A stretch of 64,000 nucleotides of DNA from assembly GCA_949825045.1 (NCBI GenBank), contig OX463806.1, forward strand, positions 42,122,208-42,186,207, written 5' to 3'. Shown here in pieces: positions 1 to 10,186 of the stretch; the first letter of the stretch is position 1; each line of letters begins with the position of its first letter. The notes beneath the pieces were generated by a model. The model worked only from the letters and a program-made list of their open reading frames with translations, was not told the origin of the DNA and searched no databases. The translations under genes were made by a program, and so were the position numbers. The stretch is from Argyresthia goedartella (taxonomy: Eukaryota > Arthropoda > Insecta > Lepidoptera > Argyresthiidae).

Positions 1-1162
1 AGTCCACTGCGTTTCTACCATGAATGCCACACCTATTCAATAACAGAGATTTCTCATGAAGGTATTCCTCCATTGAGTCACCAAACCGTGCTCGTTTTGA
101 TATCATGTCATATAGCAACTGACCATAAATTTCCCGACAGGGAAAAGCATCTTCTAACTTTTCTTGCCATTCCTGCCAAGAAAATAGGACCGATGGTAAG
201 CTCTCATACCATCGTTTCGCCATACCTGCCAATTTGGGCAGTGAAAAATGGATAGTCTGTCTATCTGTCCACCCATTTTAGCACAATCATTTACTTTATT
301 TAACCACATTTTCATGCTTTGATTTTTCAAGCTGGGATCGAACTCTGGTATGGCATTAATGGTGGAATGAATTTTTTCCTAATTATTTTGTGAAAAAGTG
401 GTTGTCAACACTTTTATAAGTCTATTAAGGTCAGTTTGGGAAGAGTCACAGTCATTGTCATGAATGTTGGTCATGCTTGTAGGGTCGATATTGTGATGAA
501 ATGTACTACTATTGCCACTATTACTTCTCAAGCGGCCTGATTGTGAAGGGGCATTTATCAAATTGGCAGAACACTCACCTAAAACAGTAGACCTCCTAGA
601 GTCAGGCTTACAAAAATGCCTGCCATTAAGTTTCTTAACGCTGGTATTCCTGCGACCACCCTCGGATCGCTGTCCTTTATCTAAGCGCTCATCCTGGATG
701 GAGCCCGTGCTGCTGTCGTTGCCACGCTCTGATTTTATTTTAAACGCTGACCCAGTATCGGGCTGCGGCTTTGGCTGCGGCTTCGGCTTCTACGGCCAGG
801 TTCATATGCCCTGCCCCTTTCCAGAAGCTGGTTACGGGCGGGGCTGCGGCTTCGATGGGTAAAGCGGTGCGGCGGACTCTTTCTTCTTGACTGCCGTGTT
901 TTTCTCGGCGGCGTCGTAGCTTACGATCAGCACTACGGTTTTATAAGCGGATACGCTTACGTTGACGAAGGCGGCGGCTACTATTATAGCTGCTATTACT
1001 ACCGTTTGTGGAGGTACTGCTTGATTCGCGACTTCTCTTTTTCCTGCTCCTAGATTTACTGTTAAGGCGGGAACGACTGACACGTTGTACTTGTCGGTAT
1101 TCTTGAGGTGTCACGGATTTTGCCGGGGGCGCGTCGGAACACATGATTAACGGTTCTTCCAT
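1..1162 (-). pseudogene. LTR-retrotransposon Gag, broken and cut by the window edge
   Basis: Read on the minus strand from about 1162, the frames give an Arg/Ser-rich N-terminus, a Ser/Asn-rich linker, and then a block with the W-x-x-W-x-x-L pattern and Arg/Glu-rich helices typical of the Retrotrans_gag family (FSWQEWQEKLEDAF near 180-140, then MEEYLHEKSLLLNRCGI near 70-20). Gag forms the particle that packages element RNA. The frame is not intact. There is an in-frame stop at 376-378, a frame change near 240, and further frame changes between 830 and 950. Pol would lie beyond position 1, so clade assignment (Ty3/Gypsy-like is my guess) is an inference. It is a dead copy. Confidence 0.6.
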
Positions 1163-1191
1163 TTCTGATTTTGTTGACTACTTTCACAGAT

Positions 1192-1523
1192 TGTAAATGA
1201 GAACTCGTTTTGTCACATTTCATTCATTTATTAGCACAGCACTTGCAACTATTTTCTCTGGGCACGTACACTACACACTTATTGATAGCACAGATACACA
1301 ATATAATAATTAACTATTCAGACAACACATAACATTGTAACAATTTGTACTTTGGCGCGATTTCTAGTTATGCTTGGGCAGCGTAACGTTTTGCTCGAAG
1401 GACAACTAAAATCAGTGTCGCAAAAATGAGCGCTAGCCCCTTTTATTTCAACTCAAAATTGCTGCTCATCATTCTTCCGTTGCGCGCCCATAACATTGTC
1501 GCGCCATCAATTTGGCGGTAACA
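1192..1523 (-). repeat. Possible 5' LTR of the Gag-bearing element
   Basis: On the minus strand this stretch begins TGTTACCG and ends TTTACA, as LTRs do (TG...CA). It contains an AATAAA-like signal near its end and sits immediately upstream of the gag start. No partner LTR is in the window, and I could not recognise a tRNA primer-binding site in the bases next to 1191, so the limits are tentative. Confidence 0.35.
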
Positions 1524-1584
1524 TTGTAGTATTGGTAATAAATGTTGGTTCTATCTGTAAATTACTAAAATAAATTTAAACATG

Positions 1585-1629
1585 TCATCAATAATTTTAA
1601 ACAATATTATTCCACAATTTAATTTTTCC
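1585..1629 (+). repeat. Left target-site duplication of Jockey-type LINE (45 bp)
   Basis: These 45 bases are repeated without mismatch at 6020-6064, on either side of the LINE. The right copy directly follows an A-rich tail, as expected for target-primed reverse transcription. Confidence 0.85.
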
Positions 1630-1925
1630 GTCGTGTTTCAGTTCAGCTGTCAAATGTGTAACATTTAGCTCCGAAAAAGTTATTGCGAAAAATGTATTTC
1701 TTAGAGTTTACAAAGTGAAAACCACGTGAAAACTAAGACCAAATCACAAATAATACAGTGAAAGTGTTATTCAGTTATAATAACGATCAAAAACTGCGAA
1801 AAATAGCCCATCATATCCACATCATTACCAAGTGAAGTGAAACTACCCCCAAAAATTTATAACCAATTTTCAAAATGCACAAAACCAGGAAGAAATAATC
1901 CTGTACACAACAAAAACCAGTCAAA

Positions 1926-3167
1926 ATGAGTAGTGACACACATGATCCAGGTGCCCCCTCAAAAAAATACTACCAACAAACCTTCCATAGAAGCTTCTTC
2001 AATACACAAACAAAAACAAATAACGGTCTAATAGAATTAGAAACCCAAGACAAATCAAATAAGACTAATCCGGAATGGCAGAAGGTTCCACCACTGCGTG
2101 TGCTAAAAGATGGTGCTTCAACTTCACCATGTGCCCGAACAAGCGTCCACGACCATCCAATTCCCCGCCCGCCTCTGTGATACCAACCAACACTAGTTTC
2201 TCACTGCTCACCGTCGATGAGGAAAGCAGAAAAGAAAGTAGACCCCCACCACTTATCCTGTATGGAATAGAAGATGTCAACAAACTGTTAGAACTGTTAC
2301 AAACAGTTCTGACCAAGAGTGAATTTAATATCAAGATTGTTCACCAAAACCAGCTGCGGGTCACTTGCAGTTCGGCAGAAACATATAAAAAGCTAATGAA
2401 TTTAGTGAGAGAAAAGCAACTGATTGGCCATACATTTACAAGTAAGGAAGAAAAATGCCACCGCATTGTGATAGGGCATCTACACCATACCACTCCACAT
2501 GAAGCCATTATTGAAGAAATAGAAAAAACAGGCAATAAGGTCAGAGGAGAAATAATCAATGCGAGAATTGGACCATCAAAAAAACCATCTTCCACTTTTT
2601 TGTGAACCTGGAACCGAGTGGCAACAATGCTGAAATAAGAAAAATTAAATACATCTTTAACACCTCTGTTACCATAGAAGAGCCACGCAAAAGTAAGACT
2701 GTAGTCCAGTGTATGCGATGCCAGCAGTACGGCCACACAAAGAACAACTGTCTCAGGCCCTACCGTTGTGTGAAATGTGCACAGCGCCACAAGACATCAG
2801 AATGTCCAAAGATGGACAGAAATTCACCTGCCAAATGTGCTTTATGCCTAGGAAACCATCCAGCCAATTACAAAGGTTGTGAAATATACCAAGAAATTGC
2901 CAAAAGAAAACTGCAAAAAAGGAACATTCGCCCAGCAACATCCAGCAAGGAGGATAGTGCGAAAAAAAAAGCCAGCTATTCAATATGGACGAAAAATCGT
3001 TTCCCTCTCTGAGACGTCGTCGTACTCATGCAGAAGTACTCAAATCCGGACATACAAGTCATGAAGAAGTGCCATTACCGTGTCAAACCAATCAAGAACC
3101 CATAGCAACAATACAAGAATTACTAATAAAGAAATCTGAAAAAAATGATGCTACTTCAACAAATTAG
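1926..3167 (+). pseudogene. Jockey ORF1 (Gag-like, zinc knuckles), frameshifted
   Basis: The ATG at 1926 opens a low-complexity N-terminus. The sequence then changes frame between about 2080 and 2140, again at a T run near 2595, and again near an A run at 2961-2969, ending at 3167. The part at 2602-3012 holds cysteine knuckles (CMRCQQYGHTKNNC, then CVKCAQRHKTSEC, then CALCLGNHPANYKGC), the nucleic-acid-binding region of Jockey Gag. ORF1 proteins of this type bind element RNA and help target it. At least three indels break it, two of them in homopolymers. Confidence 0.75.
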
Positions 3168-3212
3168 TACCCTGCTGGGACTAATAGTCACTCTTGTCGG
3201 CAAGATTTCACC

Positions 3213-5895
3213 GTGAACACCCTAAGAATTGCTACCTGGAATGTAGACGGACTAACTCCTAATAAGAGTGAAGTGGAAATTCTTCTGAAAGTGAACCAAC
3301 TAGATGTGCTATTAATATCAGAAACGCACTTCACCAGCCGTTCAATATTCAATATAGCCAGGTACCAAATCTACTCAACAAATCAACCAGATGGAACAGC
3401 GCATGGCGGTACTGCAATAATCTTATAGGAATCGATTAAACATCACCCACTATCTCCCTTCAGAACTGCTCATATACAGGCAACAACAATTGCAATAGAC
3501 GACAAGGCAGGATATCTAAATATATCCTCCATCTACTGCCCTCCAAAACACAAGATTACAGAAGCTATGTTCACCGAGTACCTTGAAACCCTAGGTGGAC
3601 GCTACATAGCGGGAGGAGACTGGAACTCAAAACATACACACTGGGGCTCTCGTTTGATAACAACGCGTGGAAGAGAACTGAAAAAAAGCCTGGACAAGTT
3701 GAACCTTCTAACTTTATCTACGAATGAACCAACAAACTGGCCAACTGACCCCAACAAGATTCCTGATCTCATCGACTTTTTCGTCATTAAAGGAATATCG
3801 CGAAACTATTTCTTGGCGGAGTCATGTCTTGATGGAGCAACAAGCCACTCACCGGTGCTACTAACAATGAGTACCATAATAATAAACAGTGCAAAGTCAA
3901 ATTACTTGCACAATGAGAGAACAGACTGGCTAGGATATCGGGACTGCATAGAAGATAACACAAACCTGAATGTCAAACTAAAATCACATGAAGACCTAGA
4001 AGAAAATGTTAAGCACTTCACCAATACTACACAGGTAGCATGTTGGAAAAATACACCACCAAACGAGGATCGCAAGCCCAATGTAAGGAATTTACCGTCT
4101 GAAATAAAAGCCATGGTACTGGAAAAGCGAAGACTCCGCCGAGTTTGGCACACAAGCAGACTTCGTGAGGATAAAACAGCCTTAAACAAGAAGGCACGTG
4201 AAGTAAAACGGTGCATCGAAGAGGCAGAAAACTTAACATTTCAATCACAAATGGAAAGTTTCTCATCAACTCCAGCTACAAACTACTCACTCTGGAAAGC
4301 AACGAAACAAAGTAACAAGCCGCAGCATAAGAAACCTCCAATTCAGAAAAGTGACAACTCTTGGGCTAGAACCAACCAGGATAAAGCAGACGTGTTCGGT
4401 GCTCATCTGGCTAGTGTGTGTGTCCCAAATGATCCAAAATCAAACAATGACGAATCCCACATTGACAACATACTAATGCAGGACTTTCAGATGGATCTAC
4501 CAGCTAAACCAGTAAGCCCGAAGGAAATACTCCAGGAGATAAGAAGGCTAGACAACAAGAAAGCACCAGGATTCGATTTAATAACAAAAAGGGTACTATC
4601 GGAGCTTCCTAGAAAGGGCATTGTCTTCCTTACAACTCTGTTCAATGCTGTGTTGAGGCTGTCCTACTTTCCACAACAGTGGAAAATATCACAAATCATA
4701 ATGATACATAAGCAGGGTAAACCAGAACATCAACCGACATCATATAGACCAATAAGCTTGTTACCTATCATGTCAAAATTAACTGAAAAACTTATACTGA
4801 GAAGAATAACACCAGCTCTTAAAGAAAAGCATGTCATACCAAACCATCAATTTGGCTTCAGAGAAGAACATTCAACAATCGAGCAGGTCCATAGAGTAGG
4901 TGACAAAATAAGGTCAACACTAGAGCGCAAGGAGTATTGCTCAGCAGCGTTCCTGGATGTGCAGCAGGCATTTGAACGAGTATGGCACAGAGGACTGCTA
5001 TGTAAAATAAAGCAAGCACTCTCGCACAGCTACTTTCTTCTATTTGAATCATACCTTAAAAATAGATTATTCCAAGTAAGAGAGACGGACAGCACCTGTA
5101 AGCTGATTGACATCAAAGCTGGAGTCCCTCAGGGATCAGTCCTTGACCCTGTCCTCTACACCATATACACTGCTGATCTACCCCAGACACCTGAAGTAAC
5201 AACAGCTACATTTGCAGATGACACAGCCCTACTGTCTAGCAGCACTGACCCCTGTCAAGCATCAGCAAACCTTCAGGTTGCACTGAATAATATATATGAA
5301 TGGCTGAAGACCTGGAGAATAAAAGCATGCGCCTCAAAGTCTACTCATATCACGTTCACCCTACGGAGAGGGAACTGCCCTCCAGTGACACTTGGAGACC
5401 AAATACTCCCACACCAAGACACCGTCAAATACCTTGGTATCCACCTGGACCGCAGATTGATTTGGAAAAAAACATATCAAAGCCAAAAGAGATGCAGCAA
5501 ACCTTAGATTCAAGTCCCTGTACTGGCTCCTAGGAAGAAAATCTAAATTATCGCTAAGCAACAAACTGTTGGTATACAAAGCAGTGATCAAACCGATATG
5601 GACATATGGAATACAGCTCTGGCGCAGCGCATCAGACTCAAACATCAACATCATCCAACGAATGCAAAATGCGGTGCTGAAAAGCATATCAACAGCTCCA
5701 TGGTATATCCGGAACACAGAGCTACACCAAACCCTAAGGATCAACATAGTGAAAAACGAAATTGTTGCCCTGGAACAGTCCTATACAAAACGGCTTGCTA
5801 AGCACCCCAACATACTGGCTGCAAAGCTCACAGAGCCTAGGCCCAAAAAGAGGCTAAAAAGACATAATATCTTGGAGCTACACAAAAGGGTGTAG
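3213..5895 (+). pseudogene. Jockey ORF2: endonuclease plus reverse transcriptase, broken
   Basis: The N-terminal endonuclease (exonuclease-endonuclease-phosphatase fold) begins near 3213 with ATWNVDGL, continues with ISETHF and GGDWNSKHTHWG, and is followed by the reverse transcriptase with SYRPISLLP, the GFREEHSTIEQ region, FLDVQQAFERVWH, AGVPQGSVL and the catalytic FADDTALL near 5215. The protein would nick target DNA and copy element RNA at the nick. Lesions: the likely start is GTG rather than ATG, an in-frame TAG lies at 3426-3428, and there is a frame change in the A run near 5466. After that the C-terminal part continues in another frame to 5895. Confidence 0.85.
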
Positions 5896-6019
5896 AGTCC
5901 ATAAACAGAATTTAATGGGCGTTTCCCTCAGTGGAGGAATACCCCAACCCGCCAAAAACTGACAAGCCATCTGCTCATGGCCGGAGGCCGATCGCAGATC
6001 AATAATACAAAAAAAAATA

Positions 6020-6064
6020 TCATCAATAATTTTAAACAATATTATTCCACAATTTAATTTTTCC
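6020..6064 (+). repeat. Right target-site duplication of Jockey-type LINE (45 bp)
   Basis: Exact copy of 1585-1629. Such duplications in LINEs are usually 7-20 bp, so 45 bp is long. Confidence 0.85.
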
Positions 6065-6224
6065 AACCAACCAATTAACAGACAAAACAAATTGGTGGAA
6101 AATTAAAATAAATTTCATAATAAATTATTCAACTATTCGTAAATTATTATTGCTATTTTTAACAAAAAAAAAACAATTTTTAAGTATTAATATACTATCA
6201 ATTAGAATAATGCAACTAAAACGG

Positions 6225-7929
6225 ATATTGTGTTCCAAAATCAACAAGTATGATGGGTTGATCAGACTAAATCGCTAACACTTGGTATAAATTTGCCAGT
6301 TTCACGGTTTATGATTTACCAAACCGTTTTCATTCTGTTTTTTGAATTTTGTATTTTTATATTAATGTGTAAAGTTTTTGAAGTCCTACAAACCAACTTA
6401 AAAGTTTTGGAATATTTTTAACATAGTCATGAAATTGAATATCAAAGTTATAGGTTTTTGTTCATAAAGGTCATACAAGATAACTCTACTTTTACGAATT
6501 CCAAATGTTGCCCAGTCATCAAATTTAGATTTATTTACCGTTGTTGGCACAGACTTTCTTTAATTTAAAAACGTCAGAATAGATTTTGTTAGGGTTATGT
6601 TCATCAAAATCCGGTACTGACAAATTTATATCTAACTTTTTCATATACGTCTCTATGGGATGTAATAGGCCTATAAAATGATGGATCAGTCCTATTTTTA
6701 CTCGCAATTGGGAGTGAAACTATTTGAGCACTGTGATCTGAGGGTAAGCAGTTAATTACTTTTTTACTTGTGAATATACAGTCACAAAAAATGTTATCTA
6801 AGCAAGTTTGGCTGGTAAGTGTAATTCTAGTCGGCTCTAGAAATACATGACATAAATTAAATGATTTGAACAGAGTTATTAATCGTTGTTTCAATGTTGT
6901 ATCTACAAGTAAATCTACATTAAAATCGCCACAAATAATTATCTTTTTCTGCTATTACAAAGTTTAATGAGGGCTTCCTCCATAATTTTCTCGAACATTT
7001 CAAAATTGCCATGGCCATTTTCATCTCTCGAAGGTCTGTAGACACATACAATAATATGGCTATCGAACTCAACACAGGATACCTCTATTTGTCTTTCTAC
7101 AGTAAGTGCAAGAATATCTTTCTGTTGTTTCACCTTAATATTATTTTTAACTAAAATTAAAGAACCACCTCTACCAGCAGTCTTTCTGTTGTAACAACTG
7201 ACAATTTTGTAATTATTTATGTTAAAAGACATCATATTTTCCTTTAACCAGTGTTCTGTAATACAAATAACATCGGTGTCAGAATTATTAAGAAATAATT
7301 CTAATACAAGTATCCCCTGCATGTTTTGATGGGAAATATTTAAGTGGGGCTTACCCTTTGTCCTAGTATTTTTCATTTGATTGCCAAAACCCCTGCTTAT
7401 TTTGTAATATTTTTTTTATGTTTTGAGGGGTCCTCTTTTGTCGAACAATCTAGTTTAGTACTAATACTAACTAAAACTGAAGGCGACTGCGTTATAGTAT
7501 TTACAACTGTGTCGCATATATTATACGCTAACAATGTAGCTACTCGTTTTTTGTTTTAATAGACAGGTACATAGTATCCTGAGTCAAAGTACAGTTATGA
7601 ATAAAATTATTCATGTCGATATATAATATAGCATCACTATGATGACAAGTTATATTGTATAGGTGCATGTTCATTCTATGTACACTTTTATTTTGTTTCC
7701 CCGATAAATTAGAACAATAAGAAAAGTTATGCACTTCGTCTTATTATATAAAGTGAGCATCACCTCTATACCGGTATCTAATGCACTCCGACTAATTTTT
7801 GAGCGGTTTCCTACCATAATAACATGGTGGTATGTTCATCAAAATTCCCTACAGCTTATAATATCCTCAAAGGAACTATTAGGACAACAATTATTTGTCA
7901 CTTGTAGCTTAAGGCCATAATGCAAATAG
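6225..7929 (-). mobile_element. CR1-like LINE, copy 1, truncated at both ends
   Basis: Minus-strand reading from 7929 gives the end of an ORF1 with an SGNH/esterase-like segment (cysteine-rich, to about 7540), then the ORF2 endonuclease (7376-6604), then endonuclease-to-RT linker sequence in broken frames to about 6225. Most of this is nearly identical to the second copy at 21150-21990. The right edge abuts the duplicated perlecan block directly. RT core and 3' UTR are absent. Confidence 0.7.
6604..7376 (-). pseudogene. CR1-like ORF2 endonuclease fragment
   Basis: The start KPHLNISHQNMQGI is the usual first strand of LINE apurinic-like endonucleases. It is followed by CITEHWLKE (the catalytic Glu segment), the conserved RGGSLILVK, IIVCVYRPS, and further down CLDNIFCD and LPSDHSAQIV (the SDH catalytic motif). 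The frame breaks near 6915-6940, where NSRKR is followed by a stop and the sequence resumes in a second frame. Copy 2 keeps the residues PGKE (near 21375) that are missing here, so this copy also has a small deletion. Confidence 0.75.
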
Positions 7930-7996
7930 ACACCAATTCGGACAACGGGCAAAACCTAGGTTTAGTTAACGCTGACTAAAGAAGTACAGCACTTAC

Positions 7997-8144
7997 TCTT
8001 TGCACCGCTGCGCGTTCTTGGTTTGCTCGCTGACGGCATTCTCTGCGAGCTTGAGCCCTCGCCCGTAGCCCATCAGCTCCACCTGGTCAACGCAGCCCGT
8101 CAGACCCGGGTACCGGTTCACGTTCAGACTGTCGGGGACGCCGC
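7997..8144 (-). CDS. Perlecan LG3 last exon, duplicate copy A
   Basis: This minus-strand exon has an AG acceptor just upstream of 8144 and encodes 49 residues beginning GVPDSLNVNRYPGLTGC and ending NAQRCKE, the final beta strands and disulfide of a laminin-G domain. It differs from copy B (30292-30439) by Ile to Val and His to Gln; its frame and acceptor are intact. Its 5' phase would join exon 31218-31335 exactly as copy B does. The bases after the last Cys read AAAGAGTAAGT, so either the ORF stops at once (TAA at 7992-7994) or this is a GTAAGT donor. It could be an alternative last exon of the gene 22 kb upstream, or a non-functional duplicate. Confidence 0.7.
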
Positions 8145-8238
8145 CTGTACAAACTCAAACATTTTATACTCAGGCACTTGCCTTAATACTGGCACAGCCT
8201 GTGTCGTGGGAAACAGAAACAGCGGGGTCTAATACTTG

Positions 8239-8328
8239 GATTTTTCTTCTTCCTCCCGGGAAGGGATTCGAAACAGAGACCTCTCGATTGGGAGGCAGAG
8301 TATCAAACCACAAAGCCACAAAGCTCGT
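8239..8328 (-). repeat. tRNA-like SINE remnant inside the duplicated block
   Basis: On the minus strand it contains a TTTCGAATCCC B-box-like sequence and a preceding GTGGCTTTGTGGTTTG stretch resembling an A-box arm. The same remnant is at 30538-30624, and a more distant relative is near 35460-35560. It is too degenerate to fold as a tRNA by eye. Confidence 0.35.
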
Positions 8329-9043
8329 CAAACATATATAGTATCAACGACCTGTAGGCTGAATGTGTACCGCAACATGTGGTGGTTACGGGTAGTAGCT
8401 ATAATCTAACGTGTGTAAACAGCTCCACGAACATTAAATCAAAAAGCTTGTCTAAATTTTGAAATTTGTATTAGCAGTAGACTCATAATATAGTACATAA
8501 AATTTCCTACCATACAAATATAACTTTTATCCAGAACTTTCAGTGCGAACAGTGAAAAAGTGCAAAAAGTGAAGTGAAGTGAAGCCAGTGAAGTGTATCA
8601 ACAATATTTTTTTCCAAATTACCTGCAAAATAAATCCGGTTACACAACTAAACTGCATTCACCATATTTTAGCCATTATTCGAAGCAGTCTCAAGAGTCA
8701 TTGATGGTCCGGAAGGTTATAGTTTTGGGCCTGCACCGAGAACACGCAAGTGATCCGGGTTCGAATCCTCACCGAAAACTTTGCTTTTTCTTTCTTTACT
8801 TGTCATTGTCTGAATACTGCCGCCTATCAGCGGAGAAAGGAAGTAAGTAAAAGGTTGAAAGTGGCACCCCCAGCGGACATCCTGGGCAACTCGACCCGTG
8901 TGACTACTAGCGCCACAAATTGTGTCCCTAGTGGGCGTCATAGGCAACTCGTCTCGCTGACGACTAGCGCCACCAGATATAGTTCCGGCAAATCAAGCAC
9001 CAATATCAAAAGCCACAAGTAAAATAGCGTGACATCCAATAAC

Positions 9044-10140
9044 ATGAACAACACGTGCTATGCCTGCCAAGCAGATTTTGAAGCTGACGAGGACCGTCTG
9101 CGCTGCAAGATGGCAAGCTATCCCAACTTATTTCACCTTGCTTGCACCACCACAACTACACGCAGCATGACTAGGGAAGAAACTGATGAGTGAGTTTGTC
9201 CAGAGTGTCGTATTTCTATGAAAAGGGGGGGCGACAACACTCTAACACCCGTAGGCACTTCTAAAACGCGATCAGCTGCCGTAGCTACAAGGAGTAAAGT
9301 CATAAAAACTCTGGCAGACGAGGATTACCGCTCGTTTGAGTGTTTAGAAATTAATGCGGAAATCAGGAAATTGCATCAAGAGGTTGCTGACATAACGGCA
9401 ATGTTAAAAAACGTACTGGAATCCGTGGCAGGTTTCGGTTCTAAAATGAACACCTTGATTTCCCGGACGGAACTGGTAGAATCAAAGTTAGAGACTCTTG
9501 GAGGTAGAGCTCTAAATGCGGTACAGGAGACTCCAGTTTACATGGCAACGCAACCATCTGCTACGAACCAGCAATTGACACCGACGGGGATGAAGGCCAA
9601 AACTAGCACCGGAAGTACTTTAGCGTCCAAAGCTGTAGAAAGACCCAAGATTGTGGAGAAAAAAATGGCTTCGATCCGACCGGAGTCAGAAGGAAAGAGA
9701 GAACGGGCAACAACATTTGCCCAAGGTAAGCCCTCACAGGAGATACGCAAGAGAAACTCGTCTGAGGTGCCAAAAAATGCGAATACGTTCAATGAACCAG
9801 AAGACGGAGAAGGATGGACATAGGTCCGGAAAAAAACACGTCGTCCGCAATGCTTGTGCTGTCTAGCGGGACAGAGCGTCACCACATTGCAAGCCGTCGA
9901 GCGCCGCAGATACTTCCACTTATAGAATATGCGGTCGGGATTGGAAGACGTTCAGGCATATCTCCAGCAAGTGTGTGCTCCAGAAACCGGAACCGTAGAT
10001 GAACTGACGCCGAGGGGCGACTATAAGTCGTATAAAATAGGCGTCCCGGCTGATTTGAATGATAAATGTTTTATGTCAACATGTGGCCTGAGAATGCTAG
10101 GGTGAAGTCATGGATACCCTTTCGAGGAATTTGGCCGAGA
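9044..10140 (+). pseudogene. LINE ORF1 with PHD-like finger and coiled coil, broken
   Basis: The ATG at 9044 begins a cysteine/histidine pattern (CYACQADF, then RCKM, FHLAC, and CPEC after the stop) that fits the PHD-like finger found in ORF1 of some insect LINEs. An amphipathic heptad region follows (about residues 100-150, around KLHQEVADITAMLK), and then a basic, Ser-rich linker. An in-frame TGA at 9191 splits the finger and a TAG at 9821 stops the frame before its conserved end. Downstream frames resume the C-terminal domain (GDYKSYKIGVPADLND near 10015-10060, then WPENARVKSWIPF). The protein presumably bound element RNA. Confidence 0.7.
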
Positions 10141-10186
10141 AAAGACTCACGGAAGTAGCACTGGTAGGCTCAAAGGTGAGGATTTG

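Larger units (their letters stand above)
1630..6019 (+). mobile_element. Jockey-type non-LTR retrotransposon, full length, inactive
   Basis: The element is bounded by identical 45-bp direct repeats and ends in an A-rich tail at about 6008-6019. Its order is 5' UTR (1630-1925), Gag-like ORF1 (1926-3167), ORF2 with endonuclease and reverse transcriptase (3213-5895) and a short 3' UTR. The CCHC-knuckle ORF1 and the endonuclease start LRIATWNVDGL are characteristic of the Jockey clade. Both ORFs carry frame breaks, so it cannot move on its own. It is full length and the direct repeats are identical, which suggests a fairly recent insertion despite the breaks. Confidence 0.85.
7930..8380. repeat. 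Duplicated perlecan terminal-exon block, copy A, left part
   Basis: Matches 30225-30675 with only scattered substitutions. It continues, after the inserted LINE, at 13154-13535. The block holds one perlecan exon (minus strand) and part of its upstream intron. Confidence 0.9.

Noticed and set aside
512..862. Plus-strand ORF with GCGFGCGFG repeats
   Set aside because: Antisense to the Gag region, whose minus-strand frame is the meaningful one.
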